DNA from: Morchella semilibera
Taxonomy: Eukaryota; Ascomycota; Pezizomycetes; Pezizales; Morchellaceae
DNA length: 64,000 bases
Assembly: GCA_009192285.1 (NCBI GenBank)
Contig: CM018607.1
Span: 1,301,736 to 1,365,735, forward strand
Direction of reading: 5' to 3'
Shown: positions 48,017-57,391 of the stretch, piece after piece
Layout of the letters: every line of letters starts with the position of its first letter
Position numbering within the stretch: position 1 is the stretch's first letter
Program-made: the position numbers and the translations under genes
The notes under the pieces: generated by a model
Told to the model about the DNA's origin: nothing
Seen by the model: the letters and a program-made list of their open reading frames with translations, nothing else
Databases searched by the model: none

Positions 48017-48639
48017 ATGGCACAAGCAGCCCAACCGCAGCCTAACTTCGGTAACCTAGTCCAGGGCCTGGATACTATTTTAAAACAATCCCTAATATTC
48101 TACCTTCGACCGGGAAATATTGGAATGCCATCATTAGTGATTAATTACCCTAGCAGATCCAGGAAAACATCTAGCAGAGATCCAAGCCAATGTCTAACAG
48201 ATCGTGGAGTACCTGGAGGCTCCCTCAAGTTAAAACAACATGCCCCATTCCGGGTGTGTGCCCGTAATATAAGGCTGTTTTATTTAGTGCTATATAATTC
48301 TGTATTCTTTGATTTTGTGCGCCCCGCTTATCTAGCTTTCTATTTGCAGAATTTGTTAAATTAGACGCTGTTTTAGTGCAGGATTGGTTGTCGATTTGGA
48401 CGCCGATTTGGACGTTGGTTTGAGCACTGGTTTAGGCATTAGACGTTAGTATAGGTGTTAGAGAAGATGGATATATGGAGGTGGTAGCCGATCAGGGTGG
48501 TGGTGGCTACGAAGGGGTGGAGACGGAATTAGAGGGGTTCGATCTCGAGCTAGCCGAGGCAAGCTTAAGAGAGAAGGCCTCACAAGACGCACATCCCATA
48601 GGGACCCATGATGGCCTATATATCAAACCCAACAAGTAA
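48017..48639 (+). pseudogene. Decayed or mis-modelled gene, possible fungal coiled-coil protein
   Basis: The start MAQAAQPQPNFGNLVQGLD looks like the beginning of a short fungal protein type I have seen but cannot name. About 140 bp on, another frame reads LADPGKHLAEIQANV, a stop, then QIVEYLEAPSS, which looks like coding sequence damaged by substitution. A third stretch, near 48470-48639, reads GGGGYEGVETELEGFDLELA and LREKASQDAHPIG before a stop. No set of GT-AG junctions I tried joins these cleanly, so a broken host gene is more likely than a working one. An intact multi-exon gene with unusual splicing is the alternative. Confidence 0.35.
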
Positions 48640-48784
48640 TTATTAAGAACAATGCAAAAGAGGGTTAAAACTATGCACACCAACATTGTATTTACATTAA
48701 CTACACAGTAACTAAATATTATCAAAACTTTTCAATTTAAATTCGCAGCCTAAGCGCGACCGTAGAGACCTGAGGTTTTTCCAG

Positions 48785-49649
48785 CTATAACTGCAGCGTT
48801 GATCTCCCCCTATAGGTCCGGCTATTAATACGCGGCTCCCACGGCGGAGGCATCGACCCTGCCCCAGATGAAACTAAATCGGCCAAGAACTTGCTAGTAA
48901 AATCGGCCCTACCACCCGTAGAAAAGAGCTCGAGAAATTCCTCGTCATGATGAAAGTGTTCCATCCCCCATACTGCACAATTCGCTAAATACGCCAACAA
49001 CGGGTCAAGCTCCTTTCCCATACGCTCAGGGATATTTGCACATGAGTATACCATCAGCTCGATATAAGACCTGGCCACATGAGGTTGCTGAAGACCTCTA
49101 ACTTCTATCCTTTTTATTGCTGCACAGATGTTCTCGAGGGCTAAACTTTTCAGACGAGGAACATTATACATGTCCCCGAGGGTGTAGAGCTTTGCGTTTG
49201 GTATTAGGACCCGAGTGTTTCTTATGTAGTGGCCGGGATCGAGAGCTTTCTCGACCTCATCATCGACATTGATGAATTCTGTGTATTCTCCCCTATAACA
49301 AAACTCCAAGAACTGACAGATTGTCTCCTCAGAAACATCCCTCATTTCCATAATATTCTCCCGACCCTCCTTCATCTCGTTGAAGACGTGGCTTTTAAGC
49401 TCTGGAGATAACTCGGCGAGGAGCTGTTTGTGAACATGAAAGGTCTTGAGAGAGGGGCCCGCGAGTATGGTAAACATCTCGGACCCAAGGAATCTATAAA
49501 AAAAACATGGAGTCAGCGTACAGCCAGCTAAACATACGTACACCCAGATACATTGATAACTCATACATGCATGCATCCCGAGGTGCACCCACATACGAAA
49601 GTGCATTTACATACTTAGCGTAAGTATATGGGAGTGATTTGTCGGCCAT
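48785..49649 (-). CDS. BTB/POZ domain protein
   Basis: Two exons (complement of 49615-49649 and 48785-49493) give 247 residues. The first exon codes only MADKSLPYTYA and part of a Lys. The BTB fold follows: FLGSEMFTILAGPSLKTFHV, then HKQLLAELSPELKSHV and ICQFLEFCYRGEYTE. The C-terminal half is helical (AKLYTLGDMYNVPRLKSLAL is the usual post-BTB stretch), ending in GRSTLQL. Fungal genomes carry many such BTB-only proteins, some acting as Cullin3 adaptors; no partner can be told here. A CGAGTGAT motif copy lies about 300 bp upstream (49952-49959). Confidence 0.88.
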
Positions 49650-50936
49650 TGTTTCGTTATGCTTGATTCTGAGCCTCTGCGAGTGATATCGACAGGCTGA
49701 TATATAAAAGGACGGCTACATGGTAGCTGGCGCTGTCGTCTTTGTATAGACTTCTCTCCCCGCACCCGTAAATGGATGCGTTGGCCTTGACAGCCATGTG
49801 TAACACACTCGAGCAAATTCTTGATTTCATTGACTCCGCGGGAAGTGAGCATTGAGTGCCCGACTCTATCCAGGGTTGTACAATAGTGAGAATCGCCTCG
49901 CGCCATGCCAAGAGTAACTTGTGGTCACATCACGCGGCTTATTCACGGGGTATCACTCGGTTAGACTATGGCCACCAGTGATTGATTCATTAGAAACTAT
50001 TGGAATATGATGGGACGGATGGTTCAAGACTTAGGGTTGATGTAAGCTATTTATAGAAGAATTTCACGGGACACGTTGTTGACGACGAGACTTCGGTTGG
50101 TTATAATTAGCACACTGGACAAGTCGGTATGCACGGAACTACTAAGTACGGTATTTATAGTATTACGTGCGCATGTACATCTCGTTTGATCTGCGCAAGG
50201 CGACAATTGAATTAAACGAAAGGAAGGGGAGGAATTAAGGCCCCTTAATCTGCACAGGTACATGTATGTGGTACGGTGCTTTTAGAACGAAAAGTGTCTA
50301 CAATACATAGTAAGTACAAGTATGTACATGTAGTTTGGTGGTAATAACCAAATTATACAATACAATATGACAAGTACATTCATACCACTTATAGGCCTGG
50401 CCTAGGTATTTAGGAAAGAGTGCGGGTGTACTAGCAGGATGAGATATACGCCGAGTGATAATTTGTGAATCTTGCACTCATGAGCCATCACTCGGCCCGG
50501 AGAGTAGGCACCTTACACGGCGGATGCACAAGTAGTCCCGGGGGGGAAGGAAAAACAGGCTGTATATTCGTATTTAGGAGCGGAATAACGACATATAGCT
50601 GCATTGAAGATCTATCTACATATAGTAATAAATACATGCGTGCAGCTGCACAGGGGCAGGTGCTCTGCTGCCGGCGCCTTTTACCCATCCGTGCCCAAAC
50701 GCAGATGAACCCCAGCCTCAACCAAAAGCCTCATGCTCACCATACTCCAAGAATCCAATTCCATTAACACCCTCAATTTAAACCTCCCTCTCTCTCCAAC
50801 AACCCACCCTTAGCACCGCGGCGCCAAGCCATAACTACGTGCCAGCAGGGTTCCGATAAGATAACGCTCACTCACCTCACCTCACTTCACCTCACCTCAC
50901 CTCCACCACTATATACACCCACAAACTACACACGCA
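49650..50936. other. Divergent spacer BTB gene-DAD1 with paired motif
   Basis: Promoters of both genes. It holds three copies of CGAGTGAT-N6-TGA (49952, 50452 and 50487), the last two facing each other within 43 bp, two TACATGTA palindromes (about 50259 and 50324), and a CTCAC/CTTCAC-rich leader (about 50868-50903) before DAD1. No gene seen. Confidence 0.5.
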
Positions 50937-51365
50937 ATGTCCTCCCGTCCCGCCGCCCCTGCCGCTACCTCCGAACCCACAGAGAAGTCTTTCTTCGAAC
51001 GTACTGCCTCACTCTCTCCTAGTAATGAACGAGCTAGCTAGCTGACACATGCCACTAGTGCAGCGCGACCAGCTCGTCAGTGAGATCGCGCTATCGCTCG
51101 AGCATGTGCTCATGAACATGAATGTGCTGAACCGCTCTTTAGAGGGCGTCATTGCTGTTAGTCCTCCCCCTCTCTGCTGCGGTTGGTTACGGTGGAGCAT
51201 TGTGCTAATTGGAGAGACATACAGGTCGGCAAGGAGTTCGAGAGCGTCGAGGCACTATGGGCCCAGTTCGAGGGTGTAATGGCCAAGAACCCCGAGGAGA
51301 TGAAGGGTGCTGAGGAGGAGGGGGATAGTACGGTTGTGTATGGCCAAGGGGCGGGGAGACGGTAG
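50937..51365 (+). CDS. DAD1: DASH/Dam1 complex subunit Dad1
   Basis: Second DASH subunit in the window; part of the microtubule ring at kinetochores. Exons are 50937-51000, 51059-51156 and 51225-51365, giving 100 residues. The diagnostic helix [20 protein letters not shown] crosses junction 1, followed by [20 protein letters not shown] across junction 2 and [19 protein letters not shown]. The donor of intron 2 is GTTAGT. Ala/Pro-rich N-terminus and Gly/Arg tail. Length is normal for the family. Confidence 0.92.
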
Positions 51366-51693
51366 TGTACTGTGCTCTCCTCTCCTACTTTTTTCTTCTT
51401 ATGGTCTGTAGTTTGGTAGGGATGGTATTGATCTTTGCTAGATAGTTGCCCGTATGAATTTTTAGATGGGGCAACTATTAGTATGGTTCTTTTCTTTCTT
51501 TCTTGGTTTTGGCGTCATTCAGCTCATGGCATGATAGTTTCTATTTAAGATACGTAAATGTAATCTGGGCGGTCGCCCTAGCTAGCTACCAGACAAAAGA
51601 AAAAAAATGAGCGTAAAAATACCGTACAGTCCTTCTCCTGCCTAAAGGTTACGCACCTACCAAGGGCCGCCCATGCCTCAAAACAAAACCAAC
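51366..51693. other. Convergent spacer DAD1-Ifi-6-16 gene
   Basis: 3' ends of two genes; T-rich then A-rich. Nothing else seen. Confidence 0.45.
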
Positions 51694-52419
51694 CTACCTA
51701 AGGCCCGCAACAAAACATATCGCCACAACAATCGTCGCCAGTATGATGCCTGCCAATAACCCTAGCGGCTGCATCATACCCAACATGCCCATCGACGTCA
51801 AGAACGCAAACACGCCACCGGCAGGCGTAAACGCGCCATACGCATATGCCTGGAACCCTGCAGCTAGACTCCCTGTGCGACCGCAGGTATTAGCCTCTAT
51901 CTATATACCAGACAAGCGAATATCTAAAGACGATATACGGACCCGCGACAACACCAGCTGGTCCGAAGCCCACGACGAGAGAGATGATGAGAACGATGAC
52001 CACGATTGACACCCAGATGATGAGCAGCTTGAAAGCCTCTATGTACCCCAACCCAACCCAGCTCGATTCATTAGCAACAGCACAAGAACAGAAACACACC
52101 GAAAGGGTACTCAACGAGGCCCACTAAGCCAGTCCAGCAGCCCAGCAAACGTATCGCTAGCCCATTGCGCAAAACGCGCAAGGTATCCCGGCTCCAGCTC
52201 CGTGTACCACACCGTGACAGAGTCAGCCACCTCCTGGGCCGTCTTGACGTGTGTCTGGATCCTCTCATCGGCGAGGGCGGCCTGTCCACGCATTGCAAGC
52301 TCTTTGGCGCCGGCAAGCAGGGACTGCTTGGCGCCGGAGGCGTCGTCGGCGAACCACTTTGCGAGGCCTGTGGAGATGCAGTTGGAGGCGCTGGTGATGA
52401 GGGTGGGGAGGGTAGGCAT
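51694..52419 (-). CDS. Ifi-6-16 family membrane protein
   Basis: Proposed exons are complement of 52116-52419, 51943-52038 and 51694-51872, giving 192 residues. The N-terminal 100 residues are helical and soluble (MPTLPTLITSASNCISTGLA, then KWFADDASGAKQSLLAGAKE). The C-terminal part is very hydrophobic: LLIIWVSIVVIVLIISLVV, then the family block GFGPAGVVAGSLAAGFQAYA with YGAFTPAGGVFAFL and LGLLAGIILATIVVAI. This is the Gly/Ala-rich domain of the interferon-inducible 6-16/27 family, which in animals sits in mitochondrial or ER membranes. The role in fungi is unknown. The junction between exons 1 and 2 is uncertain: an alternative donor seven bases earlier in the transcript also fits the downstream frame if the phase is changed. 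Confidence 0.75.
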
Positions 52420-52730
52420 TGTGGATTTTGTGTTTGGGCGAAGGGTGATTGATGATTGGGGGGTCTTAGGTAGGTTGTAGCCTGTAGTATAGTGGAGAAG
52501 GTGAACGATGTGTGTGTGTGTATATATATGTGTAATTCGGAGGGAGGTCTGGGGGGAGGGGGAGGACTGAAGTGTTATATATGCCTGCGTATGTTTGCTG
52601 GCAGCCTCGTATAGGAGGTTTTCCCATCCTGCTATTCGCGGCATATATTGCGCCCTATGATATGATATATACATTAACCAATCCGGGAACAGTTGTAGGC
52701 AGGTACATCCACTCTATGGTGCGAGAAGTA

Positions 52731-53037
52731 TAGTCGCAACTCGATATGCCGGATCTCAATACCACGGATCCTTGCTGTCCCGTACGAAATCCTTTGGGAT
52801 TTTTACTCCTATTACTGCAAAATCAATTTGCTATCCCGGATCTTCTGCTATCCCGTACGAAATCCTTAGAATCTTGGCAATAGAGCGTGTTGGCCACACT
52901 CATATTTTCAAATTTTGAGTTCAAATTTTGAGCTCTTGGCGGGCTATCCACACCAAAACCAGTCGCCAAGAACTAAATATTTAGGCTCAGAAGTTGTTGG
53001 CCAATACGCTCTAATCCGGCATATCGAGTTGCGACTG
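52731..53037. mobile_element. 307-bp MITE with TA target duplication (Tc1/mariner or pogo-like)
   Basis: Perfect 23-bp terminal inverted repeats, beginning AGTCGCAACTCGATATGCCG at the left (52732-52754) and closing with the reverse complement at 53014-53036. TA flanks both ends (52729-52730 and 53038-53039). The terminal base is T at left and G at right, so one end has changed. Inside is a second inverted pair (AGAGCGTGTTGGCC near 52884 against GGCCAATACGCTCT near 53000) and a direct repeat of CCGTACGAAATCCTT (near 52779 and 52853). It codes for nothing. Identical TIRs suggest a fairly recent insertion. Confidence 0.85.
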
Positions 53038-54207
53038 TAGAGGGAAACCCTGATTCATTATTAGCACCCGCACTGAAACCCCTAATTTGGGGGGTTAGAT
53101 GGGATGCCTGAATCTCGTATGCCGCCAAAAATTCCACAACTAAAACAGCCTAGTCTCAGGGTTTGTAAGATATAGGACAGTGCGAGTAAAAAGTTGTATT
53201 GTGCACGGCTTGAAGGCTGATTCTGCTTGGGGTTATAATTGAACTTGGCGCCGCCAGAGTGAACTCTACTATTGGCCTGAAACCCCTGTTCGCCAGTACG
53301 GGGGGTCGCCGCCGTTCCGTGAACGACTGTATAAATGTACTCGGGTCAGGCAAAAGGAACCTGAACATCGTTTTCTGGTAGTAACCAATTTGACCCCCGC
53401 TAGCACGTTTTTTATATTCAGGTTCTTCTTGCGTGACCCAGGTATATATCCTGCGTGTTGAATCGCTATAAGTACTGCTTACATGTAGGTACATCATGCT
53501 TATTACTAGCTGTCTAATAATGTATCTAGTTGGCCGTCACTTTTTGATTCAAACAGCATACTAGGCCCATTAGGTGATTAATAGATGTATTTCACAGTAA
53601 ATCAAACTTTAAGGTTCCAGCTATAACTTATTTTCCTAATTGAGTACCTCAAGGAGGTGAGGGTCGGGGGTTTGGCGGGCTCCTGCACGTGAGATCATCC
53701 CTGTTCAATGTCGAGTGACGGCGAATGACCAGACATGTACTTTACATACAGGTTGTTAAGATTGCCACAGCAAATAATACTATAAAATCTCCGGCCGCGG
53801 GGTAGCCTTTGGTGGGACTGAGACTTCATCGGTGGGGGACTGAGCCTACATCATTACATGTATGTATGTACGTAGAAAATATCGTCTTGGCACCCGAGTG
53901 ATCGGTCTTGAAGCAATGTTCTGGAGGTGTTCTGGAGGTACATGTAGCTTAACCTGGCTACATGTATGTATAGGAGGGGTTGAGAGCTTAACCTGTTAGG
54001 GCATGGGTATGACTGCGCGCTGAGCACTGAATGAATCTCGATTGATAAAAATCCGCCCTACAATATAGCGTCTAACCCCTGCCTAGAATCTCTCGATGAA
54101 AGACATGGCCGATGTTCGTGGGGTAACAAGTGAAAGTTGCTCCAAATCGCTGCGCGAACGGTCGATATCTAGAAACGTCTCTTAGAGGTCAAACAAGGTG
54201 AAGTTTA

Positions 54208-54622
54208 CTCCCTCCCTGTATGGAGCGGCAAATGTTTTAAAAGTAATTTTACCAACGGTAGTAACTTACTTTACCACCGGTGGTGAAAATAATACCATGA
54301 TTTATACCTATAATGCCACTTTTTATGGTAATTATAAAAGCACAGAAACCTCGGCCGAAAGGGGCTATGTAATGCCAATATATGAGCCTTATTGTCCACC
54401 GGCGGGGAATATCACCACTGGTGGCAGGCACTTCACCACCAGTGGGAAACCTTCATAAGTGTTTGTAATAATGATAGCGCAGCATAAAGACTAAAATTTA
54501 GCTATTATACTGGAACAAGAACTGAAATAATTCAGCGCCTATACCATCGGTGGTTAAAATAATTCACCGTTGGTAAAAATTACTTTTCACACATTTACCG
54601 CACCATACTCCCGGCCTGGAGC
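54208..54622. mobile_element. 415-bp foldback/Stowaway-like MITE
   Basis: Ends are imperfect inverted repeats of about 70-80 bp. The left arm reads CTCCCTCC, then GTATGGAGCGGCAAATG, then AAAAGTAATTTTACCAACGG; the right arm carries the reverse complement of the same order with several differences. TA flanks both ends (54206-54207 and 54623-54624), and the CTCCCTCC start recalls Stowaway elements. The interior has four or five variants of the palindrome ACCACCGGTGGT, giving it strong hairpin potential. No coding capacity; arm divergence suggests it is older than the 52.7 kb element. Confidence 0.75.
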
Positions 54623-55892
54623 TAGCACAACTCACTGTATGGTGCAAATTGTCAGCGAGACAATTCAATTTTAGGGATAGAAATTCAACAGTGGTTTATA
54701 TATGTTATGAACTGCTTCGCTCATTACATACGTAGTACGTACTTTGTATACCTGTACTGCCCAATATATGTACTTGTATGTAGATGAACCTACATGAATT
54801 CTCCCGCAGTCCACGACCGACGCAACTGAGTCATTCCATTGGCTCGATGCTTCCCAACGACCACTCCCAATATATACATGTATATATTAACAAAGATCCT
54901 CTAGGTCCCGTTCTATTACATATATGTATTAACAGGGACTGGGATCAAGGTTTAACCATTCCATTTTTCGCGGTGAGACAAACTAGAGATCGACCCCGTC
55001 CGGTTTCAACTCCATCCAGGGCCCCAAAGTCACACCCAAGTCTCCAAACCTACGCTTGACCCTACTTTCAAAACACGTCTGTGACCCACCGCGCCGCAAC
55101 TCAACCCTTTGGACGCGTTATTATCACGTGAAGTCCGAGGGTGGCGGCTATCTTTTTTCCTTTTTTCCACGCCCGGAATTTTTTTTCTGTGCGACAAACA
55201 AACGCGGTGCGCACTTGCGTTCCGCCCTGCATATGCAGTGGAAATGCAATTCGAATCAGTTTTAAGTCTCACTGTGGGGGCCTAACAATAGCTGCACTTT
55301 ACAATTTAGCCCATCTCAAGCATGAGAACCCATCATCTCAATCTCAAACGCTCTTTTTTCTTTCTCTCTTCAGCTGAAACCTTCCGGGCTGGTTGCTCAA
55401 TTACTCGAATTGGGAACTTATGTCGTTTTAGATTATTTCGTTGCACAGGTACTGTAGGGCTGCCTGTCGGCCAAAAGAAAACACGCCTGCATCTTGGTAT
55501 CATTACCAGCTGCTTTGAACCCCCAAAAATATCCAAAACAAAACATCAACCAGGTACATGTAATCCTTGAACTTGCAAAATCAATTAACCGGTTGAGGAA
55601 GGGCCATATCGTATCATTCATACTACATGTTGTTACATAGAAATACTGCTTGCTCTTTGGAACCCGCCGTAGAAGCCAGAGAGCAGGGGAAAGTGGATCG
55701 AATGCTGTAAAAAAAATGTAGATAAAATAAAGCATTTACAAAAAAGAAAGGACAAAAACGAGTACTCCACCCTGACGCCCCCCTCTTCCATCGATGATAG
55801 TATATGGCGCGTTGCAATTGCTTGCCTCTCTTTCACACTGCCACCACCACCGCCCCCTAGAAACAAAACCAAACATTGAAATCAAAAAGACG

Positions 55893-55894
<2 letters not shown>

Positions 55895-55925
<31 letters not shown>
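55895..55925. repeat. 31-base C homopolymer
   Basis: Uninterrupted C run, followed after one G by CCCC. Its length is unreliable in most sequencing data. The complementary strand could form G-quadruplex structures. Confidence 0.85.
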
Positions 55926-55926
<1 letters not shown>

Positions 55927-56462
55927 CCCCACCTCCACCAAGGACCACGCTGTGTAATGATAAACAAATAGAATACAGGAGATACATAAGCTGAGCTACT
56001 TTCCCAAACAAAGGTCAAGCACCACTCACTATGCATAGCAATTCGTTCAACTCGCGATGCATTCGTTTTTTCTTCTTCTTTTTTTTTTTGCCCAAGCCCT
56101 GCTTGGCGGGTTATTCATTTTGAGACATTGAACATTAAGCCCTTTCCCGCTTACTCCACTGCGCTCGATGCAAAAAAAATACACCCGAGAAGAAAGAAAA
56201 ATATGAAAAAAAAGAAGAAACGAATTGGACAAGTCAACAATAGGTAAACGAGTACGCCCCCCCGAAAGGTAAAGTAGGAAAGAAAAAGAAAGGGTAAAGA
56301 CATGAAGATTTGAAGAAGGAAATGGTATGATAATAAAGGGACATAAGTATAGGTATACGCGTAGCTCGTACAGAACGAATATCATATAGCAGATGAGTCA
56401 AACTGTAAAAAGGAAACAAAAAAATTGAAAGAAAGAAAAACTTATTATAACCATGGTCGTCT

Positions 56463-57391
56463 TTATAAAATCGTGCACTTCTTCTTCTTCTTCAATTTCT
56501 TCTGGCCATGACCCACTGCCATGTCCATCGCCAGGTCGAACACCTCATGTACGCCAACCATGTCCTTACTACTGCACTCGGCATACCGCGCGCCCATCCG
56601 TTTTGCGACTTCCTCGCCCTGTACTTGCGTTACAGGCGTCATACCGTGCGTTTTGAGAAGCTCAATTACGTTTCTGTTTTTTCGAAGATCGGCTTTGAGG
56701 CCGACAAGGACGACGGGGGTTGATGGGCAGAAATGAAGGACTTCAGGGTACCACTAGGAAAGATGTGTTAGCCAATATTGATATTTAGATTTTAAGAGCG
56801 CAATATACCTTGTCTAAGACGTTCTCAAGGCTGTGCGGAGAGTCTATCGCGAAGCAAACAAACAGGACGTCGGTTTCTGGATATGATAATGGTCTTAAGC
56901 GGTCGTATTCCTCCTGTCCGGCCGTATCCCATAACGCCAACTCCACAATCTTCCCAGTGGCCTCGTGTGTCTTATGCGTGATGTAGTTCTCAAAAACAGT
57001 CGGTACATATTTCTAAACAACAAATACAGATCAGTCTAATGTCACGTGGGATCGCGAAACAATTGCGCGATAAGCGATAAACTTCGTCACATGGAACAAA
57101 AGGGGGGGCGCACGAACCTCCGGGAAATATCCTTGTGAATAGGAGATCAGGAGACATGTTTTTCCACAGCCCCCGTCGCCGACGACGACGAGCTTCTTTG
57201 AGTATGAGGGGGTTACTCCAGGAGTTGTCACGCCTGTTGAGCGTGATGTTCGTGAGACTATTGTTGATGGGTCCGACATCATGGAGGCAGGTGTTCCGCT
57301 AAAAAGGAATTAGCCGCCAGATTAAGAAGATACCCAATGAAAACATAACTTACATTCTTGAATGCGCGTTCGCCCAGCTAGAAGCACTCAT
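56463..57391 (-). CDS. RHO4: Rho-family GTPase, Rho4 type
   Basis: Small GTPase that in fungi acts in septation and actin ring assembly. Exons are complement of 57354-57391, 57118-57298, 56809-57012 and 56463-56753, giving 237 residues. The first exon is 38 nt ([12 protein letters not shown] plus part of an Ile) and joins in frame to [11 protein letters not shown]. GTPase boxes: GDGGCGKT (P loop), YVPTVFENY (switch I), [20 protein letters not shown] (switch II), GLKADL in place of the usual TKxD, and ECSSKD. The C-terminus has five Lys and then CTIL, a CaaL box expected to be geranylgeranylated. The N-terminal extension before the P loop and the LKAD box point to Rho4 rather than Rho1 or Cdc42. 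A Met-Met downstream could serve as an alternative start. Confidence 0.92.

Larger units (their letters stand above)
52420..56462. other. 4 kb intergenic region rich in inverted-repeat elements
   Basis: Apart from the two elements listed separately (52731-53037 and 54208-54622), it holds at least five TACATGTA copies (53480-55555), two motif copies (53712 and 53895), a 31-base C run (55895-55925) and A-rich 3' sequence of RHO4 (56160-56440). Open frames here are short or run through the repeats. No gene accepted. Confidence 0.5.

Noticed and set aside
53156-53497. 113-codon frame starting MMYLHVSS on the minus strand
   Set aside because: Its start codes through a TACATGTA palindrome, composition is like the flanking non-coding DNA, and no domain is seen.
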